A stretch of 12,490 bases of DNA from Lachnospiraceae bacterium. Lineage in GTDB: Bacteria; Bacillota; Clostridia; Lachnospirales; Anaerotignaceae. Shown here in pieces: positions 5,027-12,490 of this stretch. Position numbers and translations under genes: made by a program. The stretch is from the NCBI GenBank assembly GCA_028695945.1, contig JAQVIB010000035.1, positions 1 to 12,490 on the forward strand, given 5' to 3'. Under the pieces are notes generated by a model, which worked only from the letters and a program-made list of their open reading frames with translations, was not told where the DNA came from and did no database searches. Position 1 is the stretch's first letter, and every line of letters starts with the position of its first letter.

Positions 5027-7012
5027 CTAAATTGCCTCTTTTCTCTTTTTTAGTACCTGTGTAGCAATTATAACAGCCACTAATAAAATTCCAATTAAGT
5101 CAGAATATACTCCTGGTACAATAAGCATTATACCACCAAAAATACATACAACTCTCTCATAAGCCTTAAGATGTGTATGCATATAACCTTCCATACCAGC
5201 TGATATACCAACCATACCAATAAACGCAGTTATTAATATAAGTATAGCCTGTGAAATTGAGCCACCTATCAACAATAAGTCTGGGTTAAACGCAAAAATA
5301 TATGGAATAATAAATGCTGTAATTGCAATTCTTGTTGCCGTGACACCGGTTTTAAATGGATCGCTGTGGGCAATTGCAGAACCTGCATATGCCGCCAAAG
5401 CAACAGGCGGTGTAATATCTGCAACAATTCCAAAATAAAAAACAAACATATGTGCAGCAAGCATAGGTACTCCTAGCTTAATAACAATTGGTGCAGTGAT
5501 TGTAGCCATAATAACATAATTAGCTGTTGTAGGCACGCCCATGCCCAATATAATACACGCAATCATTGTAAAGAAAAGTGCAATTATAGGAATACCACCA
5601 GACAATGTTAAAAGCCCTGTAGCTAACTTAAGGCCTAAACCTGTAAGCGTAACAACACCAACAATTATGCCCGCAATTGAACAAGCAACTGCCACACCAA
5701 TAGTGTTTCTTGCTCCGTTTTCAAGAGCCTCAAGAAAAGTTGAAAAACTCATTCTCGTCTCTTTTCTAAACATACTTACAATAATAGATGTAATAATAGC
5801 ATATACTGCACTCATTGATGATGTAAATCCGTTCATCATACAATAAACAAGTACAACTAATGGTAAAAGCAAATATCCTCGTGTTAGCATAAGTGAAAAG
5901 AACCCTGGTATTTCATCCTTATTAAGACCAACTAAGCCAAGCTTTTTAGCCTCAAAATGTACCATAAGGAAAATACCTGTAAAGTACAATGCCGCTGGTA
6001 AAATAGCCGCAATAACTATATTTGAATAAGGAACACCAGTCATTTCCGCCATAAGGAACGCAGCTGCACCCATAATTGGAGGCATAATCTGACCACCTGT
6101 TGATGCCGCGGCTTCAACCGCAGCAGCGAACTCAGGTGGATAACCTGTCTTTTTCATCATAGGTATTGTAAAACTACCACTACCAACCGTGTTTGCAACA
6201 GAGCTTCCGCTTATCATCCCCTGAAGTGCACTTGCAATAACTGCAACCTTTGCAGGTCCACCAGTAGCAGCACCAGCAATAGAGTTTGCAATTTCAATAA
6301 AAAAGCGTCCAACGCCCGTTTTATCTAGGAAAGCTCCAAATAAAATAAACAAAACAATAAATGTAGAACAAACACCAAGAGGTGTGCCAATAACACCCTC
6401 CGTTGTATAAAACAAGTGAGATACAATTCGTTTAAGTGAAAATCCAGTGGAAAATGCATAAATAACGAAACAGGTAACTACAATAAGTATCGGCATACCA
6501 ACAACTCTTCGGCAAATCTCCATAAGTATAAGGATTCCGATAATTCCAATTATTATATCAAGCTGCGTACTTCTACCTGCTCTTGAAACAATTGCCTGAA
6601 AATTCACTATATAATAGAAGAAACATCCTCCTCCAACAATGCCCAACAAAAAATCGTACCAAGGCACATAATTAATTTTTTTAGAACCATTTTTCTTTGC
6701 TGGGTAGAGAAGATATGCAATAAATATAACTATGCCAACAAATGACGCACGACGTATCTGCTCTGGAAGTGAACTGAAAATATTCATCCATAACGCATAA
6801 ACCGAAAATGCAACAAGCATATATTTAATAATAGTATTGGGAATACCTTCAAAATGTCTCGTATTGCTTTCACGGTCAAACTCTTTAAGAACCTGTTTCA
6901 TCCTTTCTTCGTCCTCGTGAATAATGTGTTCCGTAATATCTGTCTTTTTTTCAAGAGCATTTTGTCTTTCTTTCACTACTTTTTTTCTTTCATTATCTAA
7001 AAACTCTGACAT
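5027..7012 (-). CDS. TRAP transporter fused permease (4TM/12TM, DctQM-type)
   Basis: A 661-residue membrane protein with the length and layout of TAXI-associated TRAP fused permeases. It has a charged 60-residue cytoplasmic N-terminus rich in Glu/Lys (likely helical), about four membrane spans equivalent to the small subunit (about 62-185), then the large DctM-like domain with many spans to residue 655. Conserved stretches include LFGAFLDKTGVGRFFI (224-239), GGPAKVAVIASALQGMISGS (251-270), and after it the GSGSFTIPMMKKTGYPPEFA run leading to GGQIMPPIMGAAAFLM (306-321). It would import a substrate delivered by the lipoprotein receptor, driven by an ion gradient (usually Na+). The start is ATG at 7012 with AGGAGG 6 nt upstream, overlapping the DUF1850 stop codon (10-nt gap). 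Last gene of the three-gene operon, followed by the terminator at 4972-5009. Substrate cannot be read from the sequence. Confidence 0.94.
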   Translation of the reverse strand: MSEFLDNERKKVVKERQNALEKKTDITEHIIHEDEERMKQVLKEFDRESNTRHFEGIPNTIIKYMLVAFSVYALWMNIFSSLPEQIRRASFVGIVIFIAYLLYPAKKNGSKKINYVPWYDFLLGIVGGGCFFYYIVNFQAIVSRAGRSTQLDIIIGIIGILILMEICRRVVGMPILIVVTCFVIYAFSTGFSLKRIVSHLFYTTEGVIGTPLGVCSTFIVLFILFGAFLDKTGVGRFFIEIANSIAGAATGGPAKVAVIASALQGMISGSSVANTVGSGSFTIPMMKKTGYPPEFAAAVEAAASTGGQIMPPIMGAAAFLMAEMTGVPYSNIVIAAILPAALYFTGIFLMVHFEAKKLGLVGLNKDEIPGFFSLMLTRGYLLLPLVVLVYCMMNGFTSSMSAVYAIITSIIVSMFRKETRMSFSTFLEALENGARNTIGVAVACSIAGIIVGVVTLTGLGLKLATGLLTLSGGIPIIALFFTMIACIILGMGVPTTANYVIMATITAPIVIKLGVPMLAAHMFVFYFGIVADITPPVALAAYAGSAIAHSDPFKTGVTATRIAITAFIIPYIFAFNPDLLLIGGSISQAILILITAFIGMVGISAGMEGYMHTHLKAYERVVCIFGGIMLIVPGVYSDLIGILLVAVIIATQVLKKRKEAI

Positions 7013-7022
7013 TTTTTACCTC

Positions 7023-7472
7023 CTATTTTAAAACTTCAAACCTTACGGTGCTGTTACGCCCGCATAAATCCCTTAAACTTATTTCTTCATTCTCAACTTC
7101 AAGTATATGATCCGAAACAGTACCAACAATATAAGATAATCCATCAATCCTGCGGTTAAAATCAGATAATAGCATTTCCCCATCTTCGGTATATGTCAAA
7201 GTTTGCCCTTCTTCCACCTCAGTTGCTACGCCAGCACCAAACGAACTATATAGGCAACTCTCAAGATATATTGCACCATCTTTAATTTTGTACGTTTCCT
7301 TTACACGGCTTTTATTTACTGAATGAATAAAAGAGACTGAAAAGGTCATGCCCTCATACGCCTCATATTTTGCATATACTTTTCCATTTTCGCCATCCCT
7401 TAGCTGCAATACTTCCTCTCCGGTAGGAAACAGTAAAAAAATAAGTAGAGCCGCAACGGCGAATAACACCAT
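7023..7472 (-). CDS. DUF1850 domain protein, TRAP-TAXI accessory
   Basis: A 149-residue protein from the ATG at 7472. It opens with a hydrophobic segment (MVLFAVAALLIFLLF, 1-15) that acts as a membrane anchor or signal. The DUF1850 signature follows: FSVSFIHSVNKSRVKETYKI (44-63) and YSSFGAGVATE (75-85). Proteins of this family are commonly encoded between a TAXI receptor and a fused TRAP permease, as here, and are thought to act at the outer face of the membrane; their exact role is unknown. The start is doubtful. The hydrophobic segment has no positive n-region, and the 15 in-frame codons upstream (to the stop at 7518-7520) read NKPKLKAAGAAA, exactly such a region, but contain no ATG, GTG or TTG. 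The SD before 7472 is weak (AGGTG). Confidence 0.82.
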   Translation of the reverse strand: MVLFAVAALLIFLLFPTGEEVLQLRDGENGKVYAKYEAYEGMTFSVSFIHSVNKSRVKETYKIKDGAIYLESCLYSSFGAGVATEVEEGQTLTYTEDGEMLLSDFNRRIDGLSYIVGTVSDHILEVENEEISLRDLCGRNSTVRFEVLK

Positions 7473-7473
7473 T

Positions 7474-7490
7474 GCGGCTGCACCTGCCGC
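7474..7490 (-). repeat. GC-rich hairpin just before the DUF1850 start
   Basis: GCGGC (7474-7478) pairs with GCCGC (7486-7490), with the weak SD AGGTG inside the 7-nt loop on the mRNA. It is conspicuous in AT-rich surroundings. It may influence translation of the second gene relative to the receptor, or simply reflect Ala/Gly codons if the protein starts further upstream. Confidence 0.4.
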
Positions 7491-7516
7491 TTTAAGTTTA
7501 GGTTTGTTAAAGTGTA

Positions 7517-8512
7517 TTATTTAAGTACACCAATTTCCTTGAAGTATTTTTCTGCACCCGGATGGAAAGGAACTGATATACCTTCAACTGCATATGCAGG
7601 GTCAATTTCTGCACCCTTTGCATGACCAGCTGCAATTTCCTCTTTTCCTTCAAAAATAGCTTTTGTCATATTATATACAACATCTTCAGAAAGTTCAGGG
7701 CTTACAATAAAGGTAGCTTTTACTGAAACAGTTGTAACATCTTCTGTCATACCATTATAAGTTTCTTTAGGTATTGTATATGATGTATAGAATGGATATT
7801 TTGCAACAAGAGCTTCAGCTTCTGCGCCATCTACATTAAGAATTTTAACTTCGTTTGTGCTTGAAAGTTCCATAACGGCAGTTGTTGGTGCGCCTGCTGT
7901 ACAGAAGAAAGCATCAATCTTGTTGTCTTTCATAGCATTTGCTGAGTCTCCAAAAGAAAGATTCTGTTTGTCAATGTCGTCAAAAGTAACTCCATAAGCT
8001 TCAAGTATCTGCTTTGCATTAAATTCTACACCACTGCCTGCATCACCAACAGAAACTCTTTTCCCTTTAAGGTCAGCAATAGTTTCTATTCCAGCTGAAG
8101 GGTTTGCAACCACCTGGCAAACTTCTGCATACATAGCAGCCATAGCGTTAAAGTTGTCTGTTTTTTCACCCTCAAAAAGGTCTGTTCCGTTGTAAGCATA
8201 GTCCATAACGTCGTTCTGAACAATAGCCATATCTACCTCTCCATCGGCAATCAATCCAATGTTAGCTTTAGAAGCACCTGTTGACTGAACGTCAAATTTT
8301 ATTCCTGTTGTATTAGTAACTGCCTGGGCAATTACCCCACCGAAAGCATAGTATGTTCCCGATGTTCCACCTGTTGCAAGCTTAATGTTGGCTTCAGCCG
8401 CCGGTTTGCCTTCTGCTGATGAACCACCTGTTGCTGAATTTGATGTGCAAGCTGAAAGTGCCATTGTAAGTGCAAGTAGCCCTGCAATTACTCCAAACAT
8501 TCTTTTCTTCAT
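7517..8512 (-). CDS. TAXI-family TRAP transporter solute-binding lipoprotein
   Basis: A 331-residue extracellular receptor. The N-terminus MKKRMFGVIAGLLALTMALSAC is a lipoprotein signal peptide with lipobox LSAC; cleavage before C22 would leave a lipid-anchored protein, as expected in a Gram-positive cell. A low-complexity Ser/Gly/Ala linker (23-42) precedes the TAXI signature ATGGTSGTYYAFGGVIA (46-62). Later features are DMAIVQND and VSVGDAGSGVEFNAKQIL, which build the ligand-binding lobes. TAXI receptors bind small organic acids such as glutamate or 2-oxoglutarate in the few known cases; the ligand here is unknown. The start is ATG at 8512 with GGGAGGA (8519-8525) 6 nt upstream. It is first in the operon, followed by DUF1850 and the permease, with its own consensus promoter at 8590-8618. 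Confidence 0.94.
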   Translation of the reverse strand: MKKRMFGVIAGLLALTMALSACTSNSATGGSSAEGKPAAEANIKLATGGTSGTYYAFGGVIAQAVTNTTGIKFDVQSTGASKANIGLIADGEVDMAIVQNDVMDYAYNGTDLFEGEKTDNFNAMAAMYAEVCQVVANPSAGIETIADLKGKRVSVGDAGSGVEFNAKQILEAYGVTFDDIDKQNLSFGDSANAMKDNKIDAFFCTAGAPTTAVMELSSTNEVKILNVDGAEAEALVAKYPFYTSYTIPKETYNGMTEDVTTVSVKATFIVSPELSEDVVYNMTKAIFEGKEEIAAGHAKGAEIDPAYAVEGISVPFHPGAEKYFKEIGVLK

Positions 8513-8589
8513 AATTATTCCTCCCGCGTTTTTCTCTTTTTTAAATGCAAATTTTAACTTATATCGATTATTATATTAACAACTGCTAA

Positions 8590-8618
8590 ATTATACTATA
8601 TTTACGTTGTTTTTTCAA
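8590..8618 (-). promoter_or_regulatory. Promoter of the TRAP-TAXI operon
   Basis: Minus-strand TTGAAA (8613-8618), a 17-bp spacer and TATAAT (8590-8595) form a strong sigma-A match. A second TATAAT lies at 8570-8575 without a good -35. The leader to the TAXI start codon would be about 70 nt and shows no obvious riboswitch fold. Confidence 0.75.
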
Positions 8619-8780
8619 GAAAAATTTGTTTCATACATGCAACACTTTGATCTAACAGTCATATTTTTTATTTTTTTGCCTATCTAACAATTTTGAAAAA
8701 ATATATTTTATTGTTTTCAAATATATGTCTTATGACAAACTTTTTGTATATAATCAATATTTATTTATAAAAACACATAT
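8619..8780. other. AT-rich intergenic region between cbiC and the TRAP-TAXI promoter
   Basis: About 160 bp of very AT-rich DNA. It holds an inverted repeat TTTGAAAA (8692-8699) / TTTTCAAA (8714-8721) and a short dyad TGTC-TTAT-GACA (8727-8738). No GC-rich hairpin with a T-tract is present on the minus strand, so no clear terminator for the cobalamin operon is seen. The repeats could be a weak terminator or regulator sites for the TRAP-TAXI promoter. Confidence 0.4.
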
Positions 8781-9416
8781 TTATTCATTTTTATTGTTTA
8801 CTGAATATATTAAAGCATTTGCAATAGCTGCCGCAACATTACTTCCACCTTTTCTCCCTCTTGCAACTATATAAGGAACTTCAAGGCTCATAACAAGTTC
8901 TTTACTCTCCACAACATTAACAAACCCTACTGGTACACCTATAATTAGTTGGGGCATAAGCTTCCCTTCATTAATAAGCTCATAAAGGCGTATTAGTGCC
9001 GTTGGTGCATTCCCAATGGCAAAAATACAGTTTTGTCCATTTTCCGATGCCTTGTTCATGCTTGCAACAGCCCTTGTTGTTCCATTTTCCTTTGCAGTCT
9101 TTGCAACATCTTCATCTGCCATGTAGCAAAAAACTTCTCCACCAAATTTCCCTAATGCCATTTTATTTATGCCAGCTCGCACCATATTTGTGTCGGTTAT
9201 TATATTCGCACCACCACGAATTGCCTCCAAAGCTTTGTCTACCACACCCTCAGAAAACGCCATTGTTTCGGCATAACTGAAATCTGCAGTAGTGTGTATA
9301 ACCCTTTTAACTATAGGCTTTTTCTCTTCATCAATAGGAACTTTCAACTCACTTTCAATTATCTCAAAGCTTCGTTTTTCAATATCCTGTGGCAAAACTA
9401 TTTCAGGCTTTTTCAT
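8781..9416 (-). CDS. cbiC: Cobalt-precorrin-8 methylmutase
   Basis: A 211-residue CbiC/CobH-family enzyme that moves a methyl group from C-11 to C-12 of the corrin ring, turning (cobalt-)precorrin-8 into (cobalt) hydrogenobyrinate/cobyrinate in the cytoplasm. Seen: RSFEII near the N-terminus; RVIHTTADFSYAE (38-50) with H41 as the catalytic histidine; the ITDTNMVRAGI block; AIGNAPTALIRLYELI; and GVPVGFVNVVESKE followed by the RGRKGGSNVAAAIANAL C-terminal motif. The length is typical. The start ATG overlaps the cobO stop by 4 bp (ATGA), with AAGGGA about 9 nt upstream. It is the last gene of the cobalamin operon visible here. Other ring-building genes of the pathway are not in the window. Confidence 0.95.
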   Translation of the reverse strand: MKKPEIVLPQDIEKRSFEIIESELKVPIDEEKKPIVKRVIHTTADFSYAETMAFSEGVVDKALEAIRGGANIITDTNMVRAGINKMALGKFGGEVFCYMADEDVAKTAKENGTTRAVASMNKASENGQNCIFAIGNAPTALIRLYELINEGKLMPQLIIGVPVGFVNVVESKELVMSLEVPYIVARGRKGGSNVAAAIANALIYSVNNKNE

Positions 9417-9931
9417 AATTCAATTCCCTTTCTTGCAGTAATTCCTCCTTCATAAGGATGTTTTATTTTTTTAATTTCAGATACGTAGTCTGCCGCTTCA
9501 ATAAGATAATCTTTTGGGTTTCTGCCCGTCAAAACAAGTTCTATGCATTGTGGTTTACCATCAATAAAAGCCCTAAACTTCTCACAGTTAATTAGGTCAA
9601 AATTAATTGCATGAGTAACTTCATCCAGCACAAGCATACCTTCTGTACCTAAATATTCCAGTGCATCTTCCATAAGCGAATTATGTATGTTGGTAATACG
9701 CTGTTTTTCATCAAATGACATTGTGGAAAAAAAGCCAAAGTCCACATTGCTCCTAAAAACACAAATATTAGGTAAAAGCTTAAGCATACCTATTTCACTT
9801 GTTTCACAACCTTTCATAAATTGAACAAATGCTACCTTCATACCGCTTCCTGCCGCCCTTACGGCAAGACCTATGGCCGTCGTGGTTTTCCCTTTGCCAT
9901 CACCAAAATACAGATGCGTTAAGCCTGTCAT
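9413..9931 (-). CDS. cobO: Corrinoid adenosyltransferase (CobO/BtuR type)
   Basis: A 172-residue P-loop enzyme that transfers the 5'-deoxyadenosyl group from ATP to cob(I)alamin or cob(I)yrinic acid a,c-diamide. Motifs: GDGKGKTTTAIGLAVRAAG (10-28), the P-loop and following helix; VAFVQFMKG (33-41); VLDE (101-104, Walker B-like); ELVLTGRNP (131-139); and the C-terminal signature HPYEGGITARKGIE (158-171). The N-terminus is short compared with enterobacterial BtuR (about 196 residues), as is usual in Clostridia. The ATG at 9931 overlaps the cobQ stop by 4 bp (ATGA), and the cobO stop overlaps the cbiC start the same way, so translation is likely coupled along the operon. Confidence 0.95.
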   Translation of the reverse strand: MTGLTHLYFGDGKGKTTTAIGLAVRAAGSGMKVAFVQFMKGCETSEIGMLKLLPNICVFRSNVDFGFFSTMSFDEKQRITNIHNSLMEDALEYLGTEGMLVLDEVTHAINFDLINCEKFRAFIDGKPQCIELVLTGRNPKDYLIEAADYVSEIKKIKHPYEGGITARKGIEL

Positions 9932-11427
9932 TTTACCATCCCCATAATTTCATAAATTTTTTTCATATCCATATTGTTTCGCAGAGTATCTGCCAAAAGG
10001 TCGTATTGATTTTCCTTGTATTTTTCAAAATCAAAATTCTCAAGCTCATCCATATGAATTCCCTTCTTTTTGCAGATTATACCAATCAATCCTTCTGTAA
10101 AAGTTCCTGTATCAAAAATACCATGTACATACGTGCCAAAAACATTATCACAACATGCACCATCGCCTTTTTCAGTTTTTCCATTTATAATTGATGAAAA
10201 TGGTGAAACATCCACAACCTCAGTCTCACCCATATGAATTTCATATCCTTCAAAGCTTAATCCACTTAACGTTGAAAATTCTCCATTAATTTTGCCAACT
10301 ACACCTGTAACTCTGGTTCTTGTTTTTTCTTCTGCAAAAATAGTTTTAGTTGGCAACAAACACATACCTCGCATATTGCCACCACCCTCAACATTAAATG
10401 GGTCGCTTAATTCTTCACCAAGCATCTGATACCCTCCGCAAATTCCAAAAATAAGCGTGCCTCCCTCTTTATGCCTTGCTATCTCTGCCTCCAGACCACA
10501 TTCTCTAAGCCACTTTAAATCCTCCATAGTATTTTTTGTACCAGGAAGAATAATAAGGTCAGGATTTTTCAATTCTTTTCTGTTTTTAACATACCTAACT
10601 GATATGCCATTTCTATATTCTAAGGCATTAAAGTCTGTAAAATTGCTAATCTTCGGCAACCGTATAACAGCAATATCTATATCCGCAGTTGATTGTGTTT
10701 TTTCAAGACTTTGGCTTAAACTATCCTCATCATCAATATCAATATTAATATAAGGAATAACTCCAACAACAGGCTTATTAATCTTTCCTTCAATCATCCT
10801 AAGCCCTGGACATAAAATTTCTTTGTCCCCACGAAATTTATTTATTATAATACCTTTAATTCTGTCTTTTTCTTCCTTATCAAGTAACTCCACTGTTCCA
10901 TAAAGTTGAGCAAACACACCTCCTCTGTCTATGTCACCTGCAAGTATAACAGGTGCATTTGCCATTTTTGCCATGCCCATATTAACAATATCATCACTTT
11001 TAAGGTTTATTTCAGCAGGGCTTCCTGCACCCTCAATCACAATTATATCATACTCTTTTTCTAGGTTTTTGTATGCTTTCATTATGTCTGGTACAAGACT
11101 CTTTTTCTGCTTAAAATAATCCACCGCTGCCATTGTACCCCTAACCTCACCGTTCACAATAACTTGTGAACCCATGTCGGTAGTAGGTTTTAGTAAAATA
11201 GGATTCATATTCACATTAGGCTCAATTCCTGCCGCTTCTGCTTGCATAACTTGTGCACGTCCCATTTCAAAACCATCTTTTGTTATAAACGAATTTAAAG
11301 CCATGTTTTGGCTTTTAAATGGTGCTACCTTGTATCCATCCTGTTTAAATATACGTAAAAGTCCAGCCACAAGAAAGCTTTTTCCCGCGTTACTCATAGT
11401 ACCCTGAATCATAATTGATTTTGCCAT
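9928..11427 (-). CDS. cobQ: Cobyric acid synthase (glutamine-hydrolysing)
   Basis: A 499-residue CobQ/CbiP amidotransferase that amidates side chains b, d, e and g of adenosylcobyrinic acid a,c-diamide using glutamine and ATP. The N-terminal synthetase half starts with MAKSIMIQGTMSNAGKSF (P-loop, 8-17), then PFKSQNMALNSF (37-48), IEGAGSPAEINL (131-142) and GDIDRGGVFAQ (164-174). The C-terminal class I-like glutaminase domain has LPGTKNT (294-300), nucleophile C330 in IFGICGGYQMLG, and H435 in GTYVHGIFD. The full length matches the family. The start is ATG at 11427, with GAGG (11434-11437) 6 nt upstream and lying on the cobD stop codon. A longer reading from GTG at 11454 is rejected because it adds nine residues not expected in the family and has no SD. 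cobD ends 8 bp before it. Confidence 0.96.
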   Translation of the reverse strand: MAKSIMIQGTMSNAGKSFLVAGLLRIFKQDGYKVAPFKSQNMALNSFITKDGFEMGRAQVMQAEAAGIEPNVNMNPILLKPTTDMGSQVIVNGEVRGTMAAVDYFKQKKSLVPDIMKAYKNLEKEYDIIVIEGAGSPAEINLKSDDIVNMGMAKMANAPVILAGDIDRGGVFAQLYGTVELLDKEEKDRIKGIIINKFRGDKEILCPGLRMIEGKINKPVVGVIPYINIDIDDEDSLSQSLEKTQSTADIDIAVIRLPKISNFTDFNALEYRNGISVRYVKNRKELKNPDLIILPGTKNTMEDLKWLRECGLEAEIARHKEGGTLIFGICGGYQMLGEELSDPFNVEGGGNMRGMCLLPTKTIFAEEKTRTRVTGVVGKINGEFSTLSGLSFEGYEIHMGETEVVDVSPFSSIINGKTEKGDGACCDNVFGTYVHGIFDTGTFTEGLIGIICKKKGIHMDELENFDFEKYKENQYDLLADTLRNNMDMKKIYEIMGMVK

Positions 11428-11435
11428 TGTATTCC

Positions 11436-12455
11436 TCATTTCAATTTTTTCCACGCCTCAATAAGTTTCACATTATCTTCATGACCTTTTATTGCAATTC
11501 TGAAAAATCCCTCATCAAGACCTTGGTAATTACTGCAATTTCTTATAATTATGCCACTTAAAAGCATTCTATCTGCAAAATCATTTTTCTCTTTAAAAAA
11601 AATGTAATTAGCACTATAACCGTATATTTTTTTTGCTAATGTTGATAATTCTTTCAATAAATATTCCTTTTCTTCTTCAATAATACAAAGTGTTCTTTCT
11701 GCAAACCCCAATTCCTGTGCTGCCACAACTCCAGCCGCCTGTGCCATTACCGATACATTCCATGGCTGCATACACAATTGGATTTTTTTCAGAAATTCAG
11801 TGTTACTGCAAATTCCATATCCAAGGCGAATTCCCGCCATAGCATACATTTTTGTGAATGCTTTTAATATAAATGTATTTTCAATGCCTTTCACTGTATA
11901 TCTTTCGTTTTTGCTTATAAAGTCATTGAAGCATTCATCCGCCACCAATAAAATATCATTTTCTAGGCATTTTTCTACTATTTTAATAAATAAATCTTTT
12001 TCTATCATCTGCCCTGTTGGATTGTTTGGATTGCAAACAAAGATAATATCACACCTTGGTGTAAGTACATCTAAAAACTCTTCATCCAATTTAAAATTAT
12101 TTTCTTCTTTAAGATAAAAGTTTGCTATTTCACAGTCAACTGCCTCCAATGCCTGCCTGTATTCCTCAAATGAAGGGCATATTAACACTGCATTCTTTGG
12201 TTTTTTTGCCATACACACAGCAAAAATCAACTCAGCCGCACCGTTTCCGCAAATTATATTCTCCTCACCTACATTTTCCCTTATGCTAATTGCTTTTTTA
12301 AGCTTTGAACAATTTACGTCTGGATAAACGTTAGAATAATCCACAGCATTTTTTGCCGCTAGCGATACACTTTTCGGCATACCTAAAGGATTAATGTTTG
12401 CTGAAAAATCAATTTTCCCTGAATTTGTATATATATCTCCTCCATGCTTATGCAT
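11436..12455 (-). CDS. cobD: Threonine-phosphate decarboxylase (PLP-dependent, CobD type)
   Basis: A 339-residue fold-type I PLP enzyme of the histidinol-phosphate aminotransferase family. The N-terminal HGGDIY (4-9) and DFSANINPLGMP (16-27) are typical of the cobalamin CobD branch, which makes (R)-1-aminopropan-2-ol phosphate from L-threonine phosphate for the nucleotide-loop arm. Other features: CNPNNPTG (141-148), VADECFNDF (171-179) with the cofactor aspartate D173, PLP lysine K202 in TKMYAMAGIRLGYG, and C-terminal FRIAIKG (318-324) with a substrate-phosphate arginine. The start is ATG at 12455 after AGAGGTG, 6-nt spacing. It is the first gene seen of a four-gene operon with cobQ, cobO and cbiC; the promoter lies off the right edge. 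The operon context and N-terminus favour CobD over HisC. Confidence 0.92.
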   Translation of the reverse strand: MHKHGGDIYTNSGKIDFSANINPLGMPKSVSLAAKNAVDYSNVYPDVNCSKLKKAISIRENVGEENIICGNGAAELIFAVCMAKKPKNAVLICPSFEEYRQALEAVDCEIANFYLKEENNFKLDEEFLDVLTPRCDIIFVCNPNNPTGQMIEKDLFIKIVEKCLENDILLVADECFNDFISKNERYTVKGIENTFILKAFTKMYAMAGIRLGYGICSNTEFLKKIQLCMQPWNVSVMAQAAGVVAAQELGFAERTLCIIEEEKEYLLKELSTLAKKIYGYSANYIFFKEKNDFADRMLLSGIIIRNCSNYQGLDEGFFRIAIKGHEDNVKLIEAWKKLK

Positions 12456-12490
12456 AGCGCACCTCTTTTATATAAATTTCTATATCTTTT

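Noticed and set aside
5027..8512. TRAP-TAXI system as a corrinoid transporter because it adjoins the cobalamin operon
   Set aside because: Corrinoid uptake normally uses ABC (BtuCD-like) systems; TAXI receptors bind small organic acids, and adjacency alone is not evidence.
11428..11454. GTG start at 11454 for cobQ
   Set aside because: It has no SD and adds nine residues inside cobD; ATG at 11427 begins the conserved MAKSIMIQGT and has GAGG 6 nt upstream.
12456..12490. Cobalamin riboswitch upstream of cobD
   Set aside because: Only 35 bp of upstream DNA is present; it shows the SD but no riboswitch core. The gap at 8513-8780 was also read and shows none.
1..12490. CRISPR array, tRNA genes, toxin-antitoxin or phage defence system
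   Set aside because: Reading both strands I found no regularly spaced repeats, no tRNA cloverleaf and no defence-type protein families.

Overview
The window looks like the chromosome of a low-GC Gram-positive anaerobe, most likely a member of the Clostridia (Lachnospiraceae/Lachnospirales type). The reasons are the AT-rich base composition, strong AGGAGG-type ribosome binding sites, consensus TTGACA/TATAAT promoters, the 16S rRNA 5' end, an anaerobic-type cobalamin pathway and a TAXI-type TRAP transporter. The genus cannot be fixed from this sequence alone.

Layout, left to right. (1) 1-380: the 5' end of a 16S rRNA gene on the minus strand, its leader, and a perfect-consensus rRNA promoter with an A/T-rich upstream region. 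(2) 381-1103: a sirtuin (Sir2/CobB) gene on the same strand, ending just before the rRNA promoter. Its Shine-Dalgarno sequence is separated from the start codon by a perfect 12-bp hairpin and a possible 10-11 codon leader ORF. (3) About 1180-2100: a decayed IS110-family element with a large internal deletion and a late frameshift. Its left non-coding end has a possible bridge-RNA-like fold. On its right lies a minus-strand promoter followed by a boxA-like sequence and no gene. (4) 2209-2382: an unannotated 57-residue small protein, followed by a bidirectional terminator. (5) 2496-4946: two divergent metallo-beta-lactamase-fold genes, a beta-CASP/RMMBL nuclease-like protein and a UlaG-like hydrolase. 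They share a 150-bp promoter region that holds an 11-bp inverted repeat over a -10 box. (6) 5027-8512: a TRAP-TAXI transporter operon transcribed leftwards in the order lipoprotein solute receptor, DUF1850 protein, fused 4TM/12TM permease. (7) 8781-12455: a tightly packed leftward cobalamin operon, cobD-cobQ-cobO-cbiC, with 4-bp ATGA overlaps at two of its three junctions. It may continue beyond the right edge.

The cobalamin genes supply late steps: corrin-ring methyl migration, corrinoid adenosylation, side-chain amidation, and production of the aminopropanol arm. The TRAP-TAXI genes form one high-affinity uptake system of unknown substrate. Most of the window is ordinary core metabolism. 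The less usual signals are in the untranslated DNA: the sir2 leader hairpin/uORF, the orphan boxA leader beside the IS remnant, the operator-like palindrome, and the missing start of the DUF1850 gene.
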